Positions 1 through 11,985 of a DNA stretch of 64,000 nt are shown here, piece after piece. Origin of the DNA: Benincasa hispida. Taxonomy: Eukaryota; Streptophyta; Magnoliopsida; Cucurbitales; Cucurbitaceae. The translations under genes and the position numbers were made by a program. The stretch is taken from assembly GCF_009727055.1 (NCBI RefSeq), contig NC_052358.1, forward strand, positions 39,592,494 to 39,656,493. The letters run 5' to 3'. The notes under the pieces are model-generated. The model did no database searches, was not told the DNA's origin, and worked only from the letters and a program-made list of their open reading frames with translations. Each line of letters opens with the position of its first letter. Position 1 is the first letter of the stretch.

Positions 1-292
1 AACTACAAAGTGGACTGCATCTAATAGTGTTACCTGATTAAGGTACCCTGCCTTATTTGTATACTATAGACCATTTTGGCTATTAACTGAACTTGATCCA
101 CTCGTATGTCTCCACATAAAGTTCATGTATTCAAATAATAGACATGGATCTTTAGTTTATTGGATTTAGTCTTTATAAGTCAAATTCACATATTCAATAA
201 CAGTTTGATTAAATAAACGTCAATAACATCTTTGTTGATAGTAGAATATGTTTAACATTACAAACTGCGAGTTTTAAGACATACAACCAACA
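1..292 (-). repeat. Partial LTR, family T (copy T1)
   Basis: On the minus strand this piece starts TGTTGGTTGTATGTC and continues with a block (AAACTCGCAGTTTGTAA) that is almost the same at 5091-5107. It is therefore the 5' part of the long LTR family I call T, with further copies at 5074, 39931, 41400 and 44630. It abuts Athila-like gag sequence at 293, so it probably inserted into that element. It runs off the left edge, so I cannot say whether it is a solo LTR or the end of a larger element, and no target duplication can be checked. Confidence 0.7.
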
Positions 293-1555
293 TTTTTGCA
301 GCTGCTGGATTTCCTATTGAAATTTTACGGAGTTCTCAACCAAGGCTTTAACGATATCCTCCAACGTCGTACCAAAGGAAGATGACGATGGCTAATTGGA
401 ATGAGTGAAACCATCATGCCCATGTCCCTAGCCCCGACCTCCCCATTTGATATTAGGGTGGTCACGCCATCCTGGATTATACATTGGATCTGGTAACCCC
501 TAACTGGATTAACTTGGGCTTGAGGACATGCTTCGAAGGTGTGTGCTACTATTCCACAAGCTCCACAGGTCTTCACTTGAGCGACTCCTCCTTGGGCCAT
601 CTACGTCACAAGGGAAGTTAAATAAGATATTTTAGATCTTCATTTTTTTACTTTTGAATCAGCAATTAAATCAGATTCAGTAGCCCTGGCTAAAAATTTT
701 GGCTATTTTCAACCATGCGTGAGATTAATTCTTAAGCCTCTCTAGGCGTCTTATCAATAAGAGCGCCTCCAGCAACTGAGCCAATAGAGATCCTCTCACT
801 GGAAAGAAAACCACTATAGAAATATTCAATCAACTATTGGTCCGAAATCTAGTCAGGGGGAAAACTTGCACATAAACGTTTGTATCGTTCTCAATATTAA
901 GACAATGATTCACCAACAAATTGTTTAATCCCATAAATATCCTTTCTTATTGAATAAACTTTAAAAGCCAAAAAAAAATTTCAAGAAATTTCTTTTTAAG
1001 TTCATTCCAAGTAGTTATCGACCCTGGAGCCAAGTAGTACAACCAATCTTTAACGTCATCCTATAATTACAAAAAGAAAATCCCTAAGGTTTAGTTATTC
1101 TTCTCTAACTCAATGGGGTCGCATACTCACACAGACCATGTGGAAGTCCTTGATGTGTTTATGGGGGTTCTCCCATGCATTCCCTCTGAAGGTAGGCAAT
1201 ACATTGATCAACCTTGGCTTGAGGTCAAATAGTATAGTGGTAGGTTGAAAGGCGAGGCACAGAGGCTGCTAGTCCATATTTGGCTCTGCCAATACCCTTG
1301 GAGTTTTCTCACGAGCTTCCTCTCCCATTTCTCTTATCATATCATCAGAAACTTGTTGGTTTCCTTCTTTTGGTATTTCTCCTCTGCATCTCCTTCGGAT
1401 TCTCCTCTCCTCTTGGTCAATATTTGTAATAAAAACGAAATATGGATTCCATGGGAACAGGTCATCAACCAAAAGTAAGCAGTAATACACACATTCTTTA
1501 TTATTATTATTATTATTATTTGAAATCCAAAAATTTTCTTAGACTAATTGCCAAG
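293..1555 (-). pseudogene. Athila/Tat-like Ty3/gypsy gag, degenerate
   Basis: The minus strand encodes broken gag pieces. Near 1120-1225 it reads LKPRLINVLPTFRG followed by HIKDFHMVC, the conserved start of Athila/Tat capsid domains. Around 1000-1050 it reads DVKDWLYYLAPGSITTWNEL, the matching capsid core. Further along, at 526-567, is a CX2CX4HX4C zinc knuckle (CGACGIVAHTFEAC). Frameshifts and stops separate the pieces, so no full Gag can be made. The order (LTR, primer site, capsid, knuckle) fits a minus-strand element entering from the right. The rest lies beyond the T-family LTR at 1-292. An (ATT)n tract at 1501-1520 lies in the leader. Confidence 0.75.
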
Positions 1556-1575
1556 TCTCCCCAGTAACGGTGCCA
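1556..1575 (-). other. Primer binding site, tRNA-Asp type
   Basis: Read on the minus strand this is TGGCACCGTTACTGGGGAGA. It is close to TGGCGCCGTTGCCGGGGA, the complement of a plant tRNA-Asp 3' end that Athila/Tat elements use to prime reverse transcription. It lies between the LTR on the right and gag on the left, as expected for a minus-strand element. Two or three transitions separate it from the canonical site, in line with an old copy. Confidence 0.75.
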
Positions 1576-3043
1576 ATTTATTCATAGGTCGGTCACGACC
1601 CCGAACAAAGGAAGTTTTTGTTTTCCACTGACTCAAGGCTTATACCACAAATGCAGTAAAGTAGTAAGAACGAGGCTGAATCCACAGAGAGACTAATGAT
1701 TAGCTAGGATAATCAAAGAGTTCTGGGTAATGGGGGTTGGATGGATTTGTAAATCAATTAACAAGCAATCAAAGAAAACAAGAATGAGTGCGAAAAAAAA
1801 AAGTTTAAATTCAATTGATGAAAATACCTTGGGATTAGTTAATAGTACTAATTTAGTGAACCCCTAAACCTATTAGAAAATCTAATAGCCCAATTAACCA
1901 ATTTTGATAATAAATCAAACTAGCACTAATTCAATTTAGGAATCTTCCTTCTTAGCAACATACAAGTAATTGAATTGCTTTACCAAAGAGTTCAATTGTT
2001 GAGACATACCATAAACCGAAAAAGTCATATCTTATAGTATGATTAATTGGGAAAGATTGTATTAAGGCATACACGAGTTTGGCTAGAAAAAATCTAGACC
2101 CTAAACATACGATCCGAATATGCCCAACCTAATCAATCAATATATGCTTAGGCTATGATAATTTTGCAAACAAGAGTTTTGATAAATTAATTTGTCAGAT
2201 CAATTCATAGACGTTCTATTAAGAATCAATTAAATCTTTCCAAGGGTTCATAACAATTAACTATATCAATGAGTGGACCTCCAAGAATCAAAGCATACTA
2301 CTAAACCGAAGAAAATTTACCTAGCCTCACATCGACATAACGTAATTACAATGATTAATGGAGAAATGGGGCTAACTATATGAAAAATTGCACAATAATT
2401 CAACTGAAATTGCTCCAAAAACGGACTAACTCTTAAATTTGTTCACACCTTTAGCTCGAACCCCAGATGTTCTATTTATAAGTTTGTCGCAGCATCGCGA
2501 TGCTAGGGAGAGTGTTCCAACGCTGTGGCGGCACCATCCAGAGCATTGAGGAAGTGTCACAATGGTAGCCTAACGCTCAGCTACGTGCACACGGAGGGGG
2601 AAGTTTGTCAAAGTCCATAGTGTCACGACGCTCTAGGGGAGCGTTGTGACGCTACCTATTATGCCTTATAGTGTTGAGAAGAGGCGTTGGGTTAGTGTTG
2701 CGATGGTGGCATTGTCAATCTTCGGAGCGTTCAACGCTTGGAGTACCATTGTGACGCTGCCCAGCACCCGAGTCTACTGTCTTCAAGCATCGAGTGAGCA
2801 TTGGACTTAGGCTATTGATGGGAGTTGCAACGCTAAAACAGGGATGTTTAGTCTTTTGTCATCTCAGCTCCGTTTGGGTGCACTCAACTTCCGATCTTCC
2901 ATCCTTTTTACTTGATTCTTCAACTTTGCAACGTAATTGCTCCATGGGTTAAATTTTCCTATAAAATAAGACAAATAGACACAATAACTACCCGAAAATA
3001 GTAAAGTTATGATCATAAACTTAGCTCTTTTTTCGAGCTAACA
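1576..3043 (-). repeat. Athila-like 5' LTR
   Basis: The minus strand begins TGTTAGCTCGAAAAAAGAGC at 3043, a hairpin-like LTR start matching TGATAGCTCTCAAAAAGAGC at 22617 and TAATAACTCTAAAAAAGAGC at 51029. It ends next to the tRNA-Asp primer site. Its length of about 1.47 kb agrees with the other two copies (about 1.44 kb each). It holds a GC-richer core of short variants of 'GCGTTG..ACGCT' (2480-2840), also seen in the copy at 22.6 kb. No target duplication can be checked because the other end is outside the window. Confidence 0.75.
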
Positions 3044-5073
3044 ATGTCGTTGATGATTGTTCAGTTCCTTTTACTTGAAATTTTGGAAGGTTAACATATT
3101 ATGTAAAACCATCTAGCCTTTCTTTTTAATTTCTTCAAGAACCATAATCCAACATTTGCTATCTTCCATCTACTTTGTATGTTTCATCAAGATACGCCTT
3201 TTTGTTTGAGGTTTTTCTCAATCAAAAGAACATATATATCATATATCTTTTCTGGGAAGAAATTATTGTTTCTTAGAGCAAGTGGAGGGATCAGGATATA
3301 GATGTTAGACGACATATAATTAAATTTATCTTCACCTATTAGTTTAAATTTTTTGGTCAAATGGTGATTTAAGATCGTATAAGAAAAGGTGGTTTAGGGA
3401 GGTCCTATGTTCAAACCTTAGGAATGTTATTTCCTCTCCAATTAATATTCACTCCCACTTGTTGAATATATAATCAAATTTTCTTTCACCTAAAAAGTAA
3501 CACTAGTATCTGTGCTTTCTAAACCTTCACCTATTAACTTAATTTTCTAGGTCAATTGATGACTTAAGAATAGAAACATGGAGAATGATTGGTAAGATCC
3601 CATTTCAAAAACACGTACATTTTTTCCTCCAGACCTTTGATCACTGTCCAATGTAAATTCCTTTTGTTTAGTGTCAATCAATTGTTGCAGTTTCTGTAGC
3701 AGGCCATTAGGCCGTTGGCAGGAAGACACTCCGGTGGAAGACATTCTGCGACAATTAGCTTCGAATTAGACCAAAAAAAAGAAAATTGTCCATAAGCCAA
3801 TCTTAATGGTTATCTATAAAATCTTAAACCAAAAACTTATATAAATACTTATTAAAACAGTCATGTACATGTGTGTAAGAGTAATATTGGCAGAGAAACA
3901 ACAACCCAAAAGATTAAACAATTAAATACTATAAATCTTTTTATCGAAGAAACAAACATATATTTTATGCTAGGTAACTTAGATTCGTGTTGATATCATA
4001 AATAATATATTGTAGTTATACATTATTATAGATCATGTATAAAAATTAAACATAAACAGGCTATTATTCATTGTTATAATTTATAAACAAGTGAATTTGA
4101 CATCAGAGTTTGGAAATAGGGTGTTCATGTGTTAGGTTGAAACACCTTTTAGATCCAACCCAATCATTCAGATCGTAAATTTGTTCAACACAAACAATCC
4201 TTATTAAATAAGAAACTCATAGTTGGGTTAGGTTGGTTTGGCTTACTCGAGTCATTATTTGAGTTTTTGTTTTAAAAAGAAGTAACATGTTAATATATAA
4301 AAAAAATTATTCAATGAGATTAACAAATTAATTTTATTATGAAAAATTTATTTCCGTACTGTTAAAAAATTATTTTAAATAATTGGTGGATAATAAAGAT
4401 TCTAAAAAAAGTATGAAATTAAATAAAATTAAAATAAATATATGTACTTATAATTATATTGAGGCTAAAAACAAGTACTTTTAAATATTAATGATAAATT
4501 CGGGTTAGCTCAGTTTGGTTCGGGTTATTTTTATTGAACCCATGAACCAACCGAATTCATAAAATTTTCATTATTTGAACCTAACCAATGGTTGAAAATC
4601 CAATCCAAACTGTACGGGTTGGATTGGATTGGTCGGACGGATCATCGGATTTTTTTAACACCATTATTTGGAAACTAGCTCCACTTCTTAATTATTATTG
4701 ATTTTCTATAAGTCAAGGGGTTTAAATCCACGACTTCATTGTAATACCTTGGTGGAAAATTTTCATCCACAAGATTTTGATGGCTTCAAAATTACAATCT
4801 TTTTTTAGAAATTAGTTACATTAACTCACTTCATGTTTTTTCAGTTTTATGATTTTCATTATATGGAATTGTATAATTTGCCACGTTAATATATAATTTC
4901 ACAAACAAATGTTAATCCTGATGAAGGATGAACCTTTGTCAATGTACTACTTTTCATTAATTTCAAACTTTCATTTTTCAGTTTTGAGCTTTATTTTCAA
5001 TCCAAAACTTCTTTTTACAAAGAATTTGAATTTTAAAAAAAAAATCACAGAAAAAGAATCTATATTTATTTTT
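3044..5073. other. Intergenic, decayed repeats
   Basis: No gene can be supported here. A 65-codon minus-strand reading frame at 3547-3744 has an ATG and a plausible N-terminal half but matches no family I recognise. It could be a stray exon or chance. About 4100-4660 holds repeated variants of GGTTGGGTT/GGTTCGGGTT and their complements, which looks like a decayed non-autonomous transposon. The rest is AT-rich and featureless. Confidence 0.5.
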
Positions 5074-6935
5074 TGTTGGGAATGTCCTAAAACTCGCAGT
5101 TTGTAAATATTAACATATTATATTCATCGATAAAAGTATAATTGAGTATTCAATTCAATAAATTGTTATTGATATTGCATTCTATTATAAAAATTGAATA
5201 AACAAATCCATGGCTATAATATAAATACTTTAACTTTATGTAGAGATATAAAAGTCTATCAAGTTTTAGTATATAGCCAAAATGGTCTATAAGTATATGG
5301 TTGAGATTGGGTACCTTATCCTGATGATACTTTTGGATGCGGCCCATTTTGTATATTGATAATGATGTGATTCCATGCATTCACGTGAGTGGAGACATCC
5401 TATGCAATGAGTTTACATAAGATCGGGCCTCGAAATAGTCACTTTTCTTGATAACGACTGTTTACTGTTAAAACGGACTATATCAAATTCGATGACCTAT
5501 GGTAACTCGATCTTAATCCTAAGCTAACTATGAACTCTTGTTTATTCGGGATTATCCTTTGATTTACATAGGTGAGAGTAGTCCAACAACACTACTCAAT
5601 AAGCCTCCCATTTTGGGGATAAGACCGGATAAATAGTTGGGAATATAGTTCTGCAAGATGGAAGTCACTCCTACCCGACTTAGGATTAGGAGACAGTTTG
5701 TTCTCTTAAATGCTGATTCTTGGTCTTAAGCAATAGGGCCCTGCCCTCTCATGATCGAGAGGATCATGGTTTAAGAAGAAGATGTATTTATAGGGGTAAA
5801 ATGGTAATTTTAACCTAGTTGTAAATACGAAAAACTTGTGAAGGATTGACTTATTGATTATGGTTAAAATGGATAGAAAAATATCTATACTGAGTAAAGT
5901 GCAATTATCGAGCTATAACAAATATTGATTAATTTGATATAAAGAGTTTGGCTAATTGATCTCAAATCGTTGGAGCTGATGATTTGTAGGTTCATAAGGT
6001 CCCTCTACTAGCTCGTAAATTATATCTTGGATATATCTTGGATCAGTGAATTGTACGGATTTCAAATGTTCCAAATCAAAATTAGGGTTTTGAATTTAAA
6101 GTGTTCAAATTCAATTTAGGGTTTAAATAATTATATTTGAAATAATTAAATATTTAACTTATAAAATTAAACATAAATTTGAGAGATTAAGATATTAAAA
6201 TATTGATTTGAATTTGATTAGCGTGAATAGGAATCATGTATCAAGTAGGTATTTAATTAATTTAATATTTTATAATAAATTATTTTTTTGATTATTTAAA
6301 TATGTTTAATTAATTAAAAATTTAAATAAATCATTTTAATTTGTTAAATTCAAATTCAGAATTGAATTTATGTTTTTTTGGTCTAAATTGATTTTAGAAT
6401 AAAATCAAAATTAGATTCAAAATCAAAATTAAATTGAATTTTAAGTTGGAAGTGGAAACCCCACAAATTTGATTTATAGTGGAATTTGTTCATGAATTAA
6501 CATCTAAGTTCTATTTGTTAATGGTTTATGAAGGGTCATTAAGCTGATTAGCAAACTGCTTGCATGAATTACCTCTTTAAAAGATTGTTTTTTTTTCTCT
6601 TGAATCTTAGTGGTCATGTAACTGATTTTGCTAAAATTATCTACTCTCTCAAACCCTCTTCTCCCTCTACCTAATTGACCTCAATTTGAGATTCTACCTG
6701 GCAATTAAAGATATAGGATAGTGGAGAAGAGTACAGTAATGGTCCATTGCTGGTTTGAGGATCCAATTTGAGCGGAACTGTGATTTAACATAATCATCAA
6801 AGGTTATAATTCATGAAACCCTTTATCTACAAATCTGTTTTTAGCGTGTTTTTAAACTCAAATTAAATGTAATTAGAGTGTTTATTGATTTTGATTTCTT
6901 CCGTAGTATATTAGTTTACTCTATCAATTGTTAAC
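5074..6935 (+). repeat. LTR, family T (copy T2)
   Basis: It starts TGTTGGGAATGTCCTAAAAC and shares with T1, T4 and T5 the ordered blocks seen across this family: 'AGTTTGTAAA', 'ATGGTCTATA..TATGG', 'TACCTTATCCTGATGA' (5309-5324) and 'GGGGATAAGACCGGATAA'. The right edge near 6935 (CTATCA followed by ATTGTTAACC) is inferred from the end of copy T3 and is approximate. No internal coding region flanks it, so it may be a solo LTR. It has no intact reading frame. Confidence 0.6.
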
Positions 6936-7424
6936 CCTGTTCAAACTTTGTCCATTAAATTTTCAAATCATTTCATCTCAAAATTGAATTTATGTGAGTT
7001 TTGTTTCTTTTATCATCCAAAACTTTCATTTTCACATCATTTCATCTGAAAATATTCATAAACCTCATATTATTTTTTAACTATTTTCCATCTTTTTTTT
7101 AAATTCCTGTTCTTGCATCGACATTTACGATATACACCTAAATATTGTCTTACTGAACGAGGATTAAAAATTGTCAATTATAGTACAGTTAAGACAAAAT
7201 TAATGTTTCGTTAAATAGTTATTACAACTTCCATCAATTTTTCATAAAGTTTCCTGAAATTTTCATGAACTTCAATTTTTCAATAAAATCAAGACCTCCA
7301 TATTTCCATCAACATCGATATTTTGAGCCTTGCCTAATACTATATATAAAAAAATAAAAAACAAAAAGAAAAGTTTCTTGTCTGGGATAATCTATGATTG
7401 ATCATATGCATGGAGTTGAAGTCG
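6936..7424. other. AT-rich spacer, 3' flank of PIP-type gene
   Basis: No gene is seen. The stretch near 7000-7080 (TTTTATCATCCAAAACTTTCATTTTC, broken over the line) is related to the tandem repeat unit at 11555-11985. The last ~120 bases probably carry the 3' untranslated region of the minus-strand peptide gene, but I see no convincing AATAAA signal. Confidence 0.4.
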
Positions 7425-7709
7425 TTAATGGTGTTGGTTGGTGACTAGGCTATGGCCAACGCCTGGGCTTGGGCCGGAGTCCTTTATACCGCCAAGATCA
7501 GCAACAACATCATCAATAAAGTTGAGGCCGCCGCCGGAAGGGCTCGGACCCGAGTGCTTGATGGCTCCGAGTAGTAATCCGCCCAAGAAATCTTCGGTAG
7601 CCACGGGCCCAACCATATGGATTGGCCTTGCAGCTTCTACAATTCCATGCAAACTTCCATCACTCACAAACCAAACAATCAAAACCAAACTCAAAATCCT
7701 CACCATCAT
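7425..7709 (-). CDS. PIP-type secreted signalling peptide precursor, two SGPS motifs
   Basis: This intact 94-residue reading frame starts with a hydrophobic signal peptide (about residues 1-26, MMVRILSLVLIVWFVSDGSL then HGIVEA). It then has two copies of the SGPSP core: KHSGPSPSGGG around residues 51-61 and KDSGPSPGVGH around 76-86. SGPS followed by G.GH is the hallmark of PAMP-induced secreted peptides (PIP/PIPL). These are cut from the precursor outside the cell, proline-hydroxylated, and sensed by leucine-rich-repeat receptor kinases in immunity and root growth; that is family knowledge, not seen here. Both motifs are preceded by similar LGG.IK sequence, so the repeat arose by duplication. 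An eight-residue tail (SLVTNQHH) follows the last GH, where many family members stop. A TATA box lies about 110 bases upstream. It is a single-exon gene, as usual for PIPs. An IDA-like or CEP peptide is less likely because of the SGPS core. Confidence 0.85.
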   Translation of the reverse strand: MMVRILSLVLIVWFVSDGSLHGIVEAARPIHMVGPVATEDFLGGLLLGAIKHSGPSPSGGGLNFIDDVVADLGGIKDSGPSPGVGHSLVTNQHH

Positions 7710-7816
7710 AATGCTAACAAAACACAGATTTAATTCTAGTTACAGAGACAGAAGAGAGAAGAATAATCAAGTTCTTATAATCTTTCTTTGACCAACAATG
7801 GCATAATCTTAAGGGT

Positions 7817-7826
7817 ATTTATACAC
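7817..7826 (-). promoter_or_regulatory. TATA box of PIP-type gene
   Basis: The minus strand reads GTATAAATAC here, about 110 bases before the ATG at 7709. This leaves a 5' untranslated region of roughly 75-80 bases, rich in AG, a normal layout for a small plant gene. Confidence 0.6.
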
Positions 7827-9059
7827 ACAAATTAAGAAGAAGAAGCCACCAAAAGGGATTTTGTTTCTTCTTCTTTTATCTTTTTATAATTTAATTTAAT
7901 TTAATTTTGTCTTCATCTTTGTTCTTCTTCAGTGGCGATGTTGAGAAGGCAAACCATATTCAAATAAGAGAAGTATCGAGGAAGGTTTCTTGGGGTTGAT
8001 TATCCATGCTAGTTTCAACAAAAGAAGTGATCTATTTTTCCACCTTTGAATTGATGAAATAAATTGTAATTGGAGGTTGCGAGTCCAAGTTTGGAGTATA
8101 CTGAAAAGGAAAATTTTGGAAGTCGTGAATTAATGGGTAATTAGAATGAGAGTACTTTTAAAAATATTTTTAGAGAATTGGAAATATAATAATTTTCTCA
8201 AAGCTCTATATTTATTTTATTTTTGTTCTTATTATACTTTTATTTTTCTGTTGAGTTCAACGTGTAGGAGATTCTATCTTATGACTTCTTGATTAACATT
8301 GAGATTTTTCATCTCAATTTTGTCATTTTTATTTCATTTTCTTTATATTCCCAATTTCTTCCAATAATATTCTTTAGTTATACATCGTTTTTTATCGATG
8401 TTTCTCTTCTTTACAAGTTCCTGTCCCCTCCTTTTTTAGTTATTTTGTTTGTTGTTAAAGAACAATAATGGTGGGATTCGAACTTTCGACTTTTTCTAAT
8501 TAAAAGTCCAATCTAAGTTTGTTCAATATTGGCTCCTATCAATGTAGATTTATTCGTAGTTAGAAGTATATCATTAATAGCGTACTTTTAATTTACAACC
8601 TAAATCTATCAACGATAGACTATTATGACGGATAGATTTCAATCACAATGCACAATAACATGTATTCTATGTAGGTCTGTTTGAATTGACTTAAGAAAAA
8701 AGTATTTTTCAAAAAACTCATTTTTAATTAAACATCTTTAACAAAAAAATGTTGAAAACATACTTCAAAAAGTATTTTGAGTAGTTACCAAGTATTCCAA
8801 TTTTTTTCAAAATGATTTATTTTTTAAATTATATGCTTGAAAATGCATTTCAAACTCACCGTAGTCTATCATTGATATATTTCATATAAATATTTTTCCT
8901 TCTTCTTTCTCCATTTCCTTATTTTCTTCTTCCAATTTTGTTTTCTCAAATCTCTTTCATTGATAACTCAATAAATTGTTCAATGTAATTTGATGCAACC
9001 TATTTTTCAAAGCAACTATATAAGAACTAGAAACAACTAAACTATCTATGATTAAAGTC
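7827..9059. other. Upstream region of PIP-type gene and MITE-like fragment
   Basis: No gene is seen. 7827-8500 is the likely promoter region, pyrimidine-rich on the plus strand with no clear element. About 8665-8870 (GGTCTGTTTGAATTGAC ... TTGAAAATGCATTTCAAAC) has facing AAAAGTATTTTTCAAAA / TTTTGAAAA blocks and looks like a short decayed MITE. I cannot define its ends. Confidence 0.4.
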
Positions 9060-9480
9060 CACTAGTATGTAATAAAAGTATACAAATAGCCTTCTATATA
9101 ACTAATAGATTTCTATATATTGTGTGAAATCTATAATTAGCTATGGTTGGATAGATTTCTCATAATATAAGTCTATAAGTCATAGACTTTAATCATTTAT
9201 ACATCATATCACTAATACATTCTATCGTTGATACATCATATCATTAAATAGAGTCTACCCATGATAGAGTATCAATGATAGACAGTATCGTTGATACGAG
9301 TCTATCGATGATAAACTTCTATCAGTGATAGATAGCAAAACTCTATCACTAATAGATTTTGCTATCAGTGACAGAAATCCGTTCTTGATATGAATCTATC
9401 AGTGATAAACGTCTATTACTAATTATTTCTATAAACTTTATCATTGATAGACATTGTTATTGGTAGACTTTGAGACTTGA
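9060..9480. repeat. Palindromic TCTATCA-TGATAGA array
   Basis: The stretch repeats variants of the self-complementary word TCTATCANTGATAGA many times, for example TCTATCAGTGATAGA (split by substitutions) at 9319-9333, with TCATTGATAGAC, TCAGTGACAGA and TCGATGATAAAC variants around it. A smaller group lies at 8590-8640. There is no coding capacity. Such arrays are scattered in cucurbit DNA to my knowledge; whether they have a role is unknown. Confidence 0.7.
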
Positions 9481-11492
9481 CTCTAAATTGTGTTGTATCT
9501 ACAAATTATTTTGTATTCTGTTATATCTGTTAATACTTTTGAATTTGATTCTACCTTTGTCATTAGTCTTAAATTAATATTTTTTTTAAAAAAATATTTT
9601 ATATATTCTCTTTTTCTTTTAGAGTCGTTTTATTTTGATTCTCGTACGTTTAAATATTCAAAATTTTTAAAGAGTAGAAAGTGTTTATTAGTCCATCCTA
9701 ACTTTTTAAAATCACACTGTATACTTTTTTTTAAGATAATTATTACCATTTTACGAAATTTGACAAAAATTTAATTTCTATTTCACCATAAAACTAATTT
9801 AAAATTTATTTAAAGTACATTTTTAATTGTTTATACTTTTTATTAAAACAAAATTACACATTAAAAAATTTGCCATTGGAAAACCATGTATGTTTGACAA
9901 GAATTTGTTCGACTTGTAGAACGTTCAAAGAGTTTGAAGAGATCACTTTGTTAGGCTAAGTAGATATTCTTTAGTGGCTTATCTTTGCATATATTGTTGA
10001 CTTACTTTCTATTATTTAAAGAGTTGTTTCAATTTAGTTGGTCATATTTTTTTATAAAATATTTTTTAAAATTTATATGTGCTTAGTAGAAAATTTTGGT
10101 CGAAATTTTAAGATTTCGATAGGGAAAATTTCGATTTCTCCCCATATCTTGGAAATTTCAAATTTTCAATAGAAATTTCAAGATTTTTCTTAGCAATTAG
10201 CCATGCCAGCTCAATGGAAAAGTTATTTTTCCCCTAATTTTATGGTCTTCTCTTCATTATAGGAATTGTATAGTTTCACATGTCGATGTATAATTTCATC
10301 TCGTAATTCTATTGATGTGAGTTTGGAAGATCAACATGACAAACCTAGAAGAAGTGAATAGGGTTTATTAAAACTAATGAAAACTTTTTCTTAATATAGA
10401 CCAAATTAAATAAACCATCTTTTTTAAACGAGTAATTTATGTAAATAATTTCACTTTAAATTAAATAAAAAATTAACAATAACACTATTAAGCACTCTAT
10501 TTAGTTCTAATAGTAAGAGTGGTAAATGATATCCAAATTTAAGAACTACAAATCAAATAAACAAATATGCGCCATTGTTTCAAGAAATAAAAATTGCAAT
10601 TAATTTAATTCATGCAATATCTTATAATAACATAAACTAATTGCAAAAATAAATTAGGAGTGGGATATAAAACTTGACACCATGATTTTATAATGGTTCG
10701 ACTCAACCCAGCCTATATCCACTTTCTAAGTTCCTGTTGGGTATGTCACTCAAAACTTGACTCTTTCTACCACTTAGAGTTGAACGCCACTACAATTTTT
10801 CTTTTTTTTTTCGAACATAAGAACAAATCCAAACTTTTTCATGGTTGAGAATCAAACCGTACAACGCTCTTGTTATGGGTTCAAGAGTGACAATTTACAA
10901 TAGATTTAAAATGAAGAACAAGATAAGAAAAACTCTCTCAAAGATTATATTTACAAATTTGAAGCATTCAATGGATTAATCCTACCAGTACAATATTTCT
11001 TTCCAAAAAATTAGATGAAAGAGAGAAAATTGAGAGTTTGAAGAGATAACAATGATGGCTTTTAACAAATTGGATGATTGGTAAAAATGTAAAATTGTAG
11101 TTTTTATTTTGAAGAAGATGGGAGGATTTAAAAAGATAGAAATTGATTGAAAACTACGTTTAATTTAGATCATTGGATCTTGTTAAAAGAAGATGGAAGT
11201 GTTGAGTTAAATGATTTAAAAGAAATAAATATAAATATAAAATTTAAATATTTATATGTACGCCAACGGTCACTTGCAGAAATGTAATGATTACTTTTTT
11301 TTTTTTGTTATTCTAATTTTCAACACAGTTTTTTTTTCTTTCGATTAAGCTTATTTCAACTATTTTTTCTTCCTTTGAGCTTTATGTTATGATTCAAATT
11401 GTATTGAATCCGTTTTTTCCAACTCTACCCAATGGACATTTTAAAATACTAACATTATCAGTAAATTAATCCAGATTTTTTATCATCAAAAT
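9481..11492. other. AT-rich DNA with a copia-LTR-like remnant
   Basis: No gene is seen; a 94-codon frame at 9490-9774 is low-complexity Phe/Leu/Ile. Around 10650-10790 the sequence TAATGGTTCGACTCAACCCAGCC..ATATCCAC resembles the 'TGGTTCG..CCTA..TCCAC' block found inside many copia LTRs, so 10640-11060 is probably a decayed LTR piece. Confidence 0.35.
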
Positions 11493-11521
11493 ATTAATTA
11501 ATTAATTAATTAATTAATTAA
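11493..11521. repeat. (TTAA)n microsatellite
   Basis: About seven copies of ATTA in a row, perfect over the run. Confidence 0.9.
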
Positions 11522-11554
11522 AATTGATTAATTTTAGATTATGGATAAAAAGCC

Positions 11555-11985
11555 AACAAAGTTTTATTTCTTTTACCCTCCAAATTTTGTATTTTCAAGA
11601 AATCACATATTTATTTTTACATTATTTTCACTTCAAAATTTAATTGATATGAGTTTTGTTTCTTTTACGATCTAAAGTTTTCATTTTCAAGAAATCAAAA
11701 TTGAGAAAGATAACATCTATTTATTTTTAACTTCATTCAAACATTTTCTATTGAATTTTTAAATCATTACCCCTCAAAATTAAATTGAGTGAGTCTTTGT
11801 TTCTTTTATGCCATCAAACTCTTTCATTTTCAAGAAATCAAATTTGAGAAAAAGAACATAATTTATTTTTAACCTCATTCAAATATTTTCCACTGAATTT
11901 TCTCATAATTTTATTTCAAACTTGAATTGATGTGAATTTTTTTTTTCTTTTACCATCCAAAGTTTTCATTTGCAAGAAAAAGACT
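11555..11985. repeat. Tandem repeat of ~143 bases, about three copies
   Basis: The anchor TTTCTTTTA.(C/G)ATC.AA..(T)TTTCATTT recurs near 11561, 11660, 11802 and 11946. After it, the same AAGAAATCAAA..TTGAGAAA..GAACAT..TTATTTTTAAC.TCATTCAAA string repeats. Spacing is about 143 bases between the later copies, and the first copy is shortened. Another diverged unit lies near 7000. The repeat is non-coding and AT-rich. Confidence 0.7.

Noticed and set aside
3547..3744. 65-codon minus-strand frame starting MSSTGVSSCQRPNGLL
   Set aside because: No recognised domain, no clear splice partner and no conserved neighbour. It may be a stray exon but the evidence is too thin for a gene call.
7438..7791. 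117-codon plus-strand frame opposite the PIP-type gene
   Set aside because: It is the shadow of the real minus-strand gene, which has signal peptide, SGPS motifs and TATA box.
8468..8486. GGGATTCGAACTTTCGAC, like the T-arm of a tRNA in reverse
   Set aside because: No matching acceptor stem, anticodon arm or D-arm box is found around it; such a phrase is common in repeats.
9060..9480. Regular palindromic repeats that might suggest a CRISPR-like array
   Set aside because: The units are contiguous and diverged, lack unique spacers of fixed size, and the genome is a plant.
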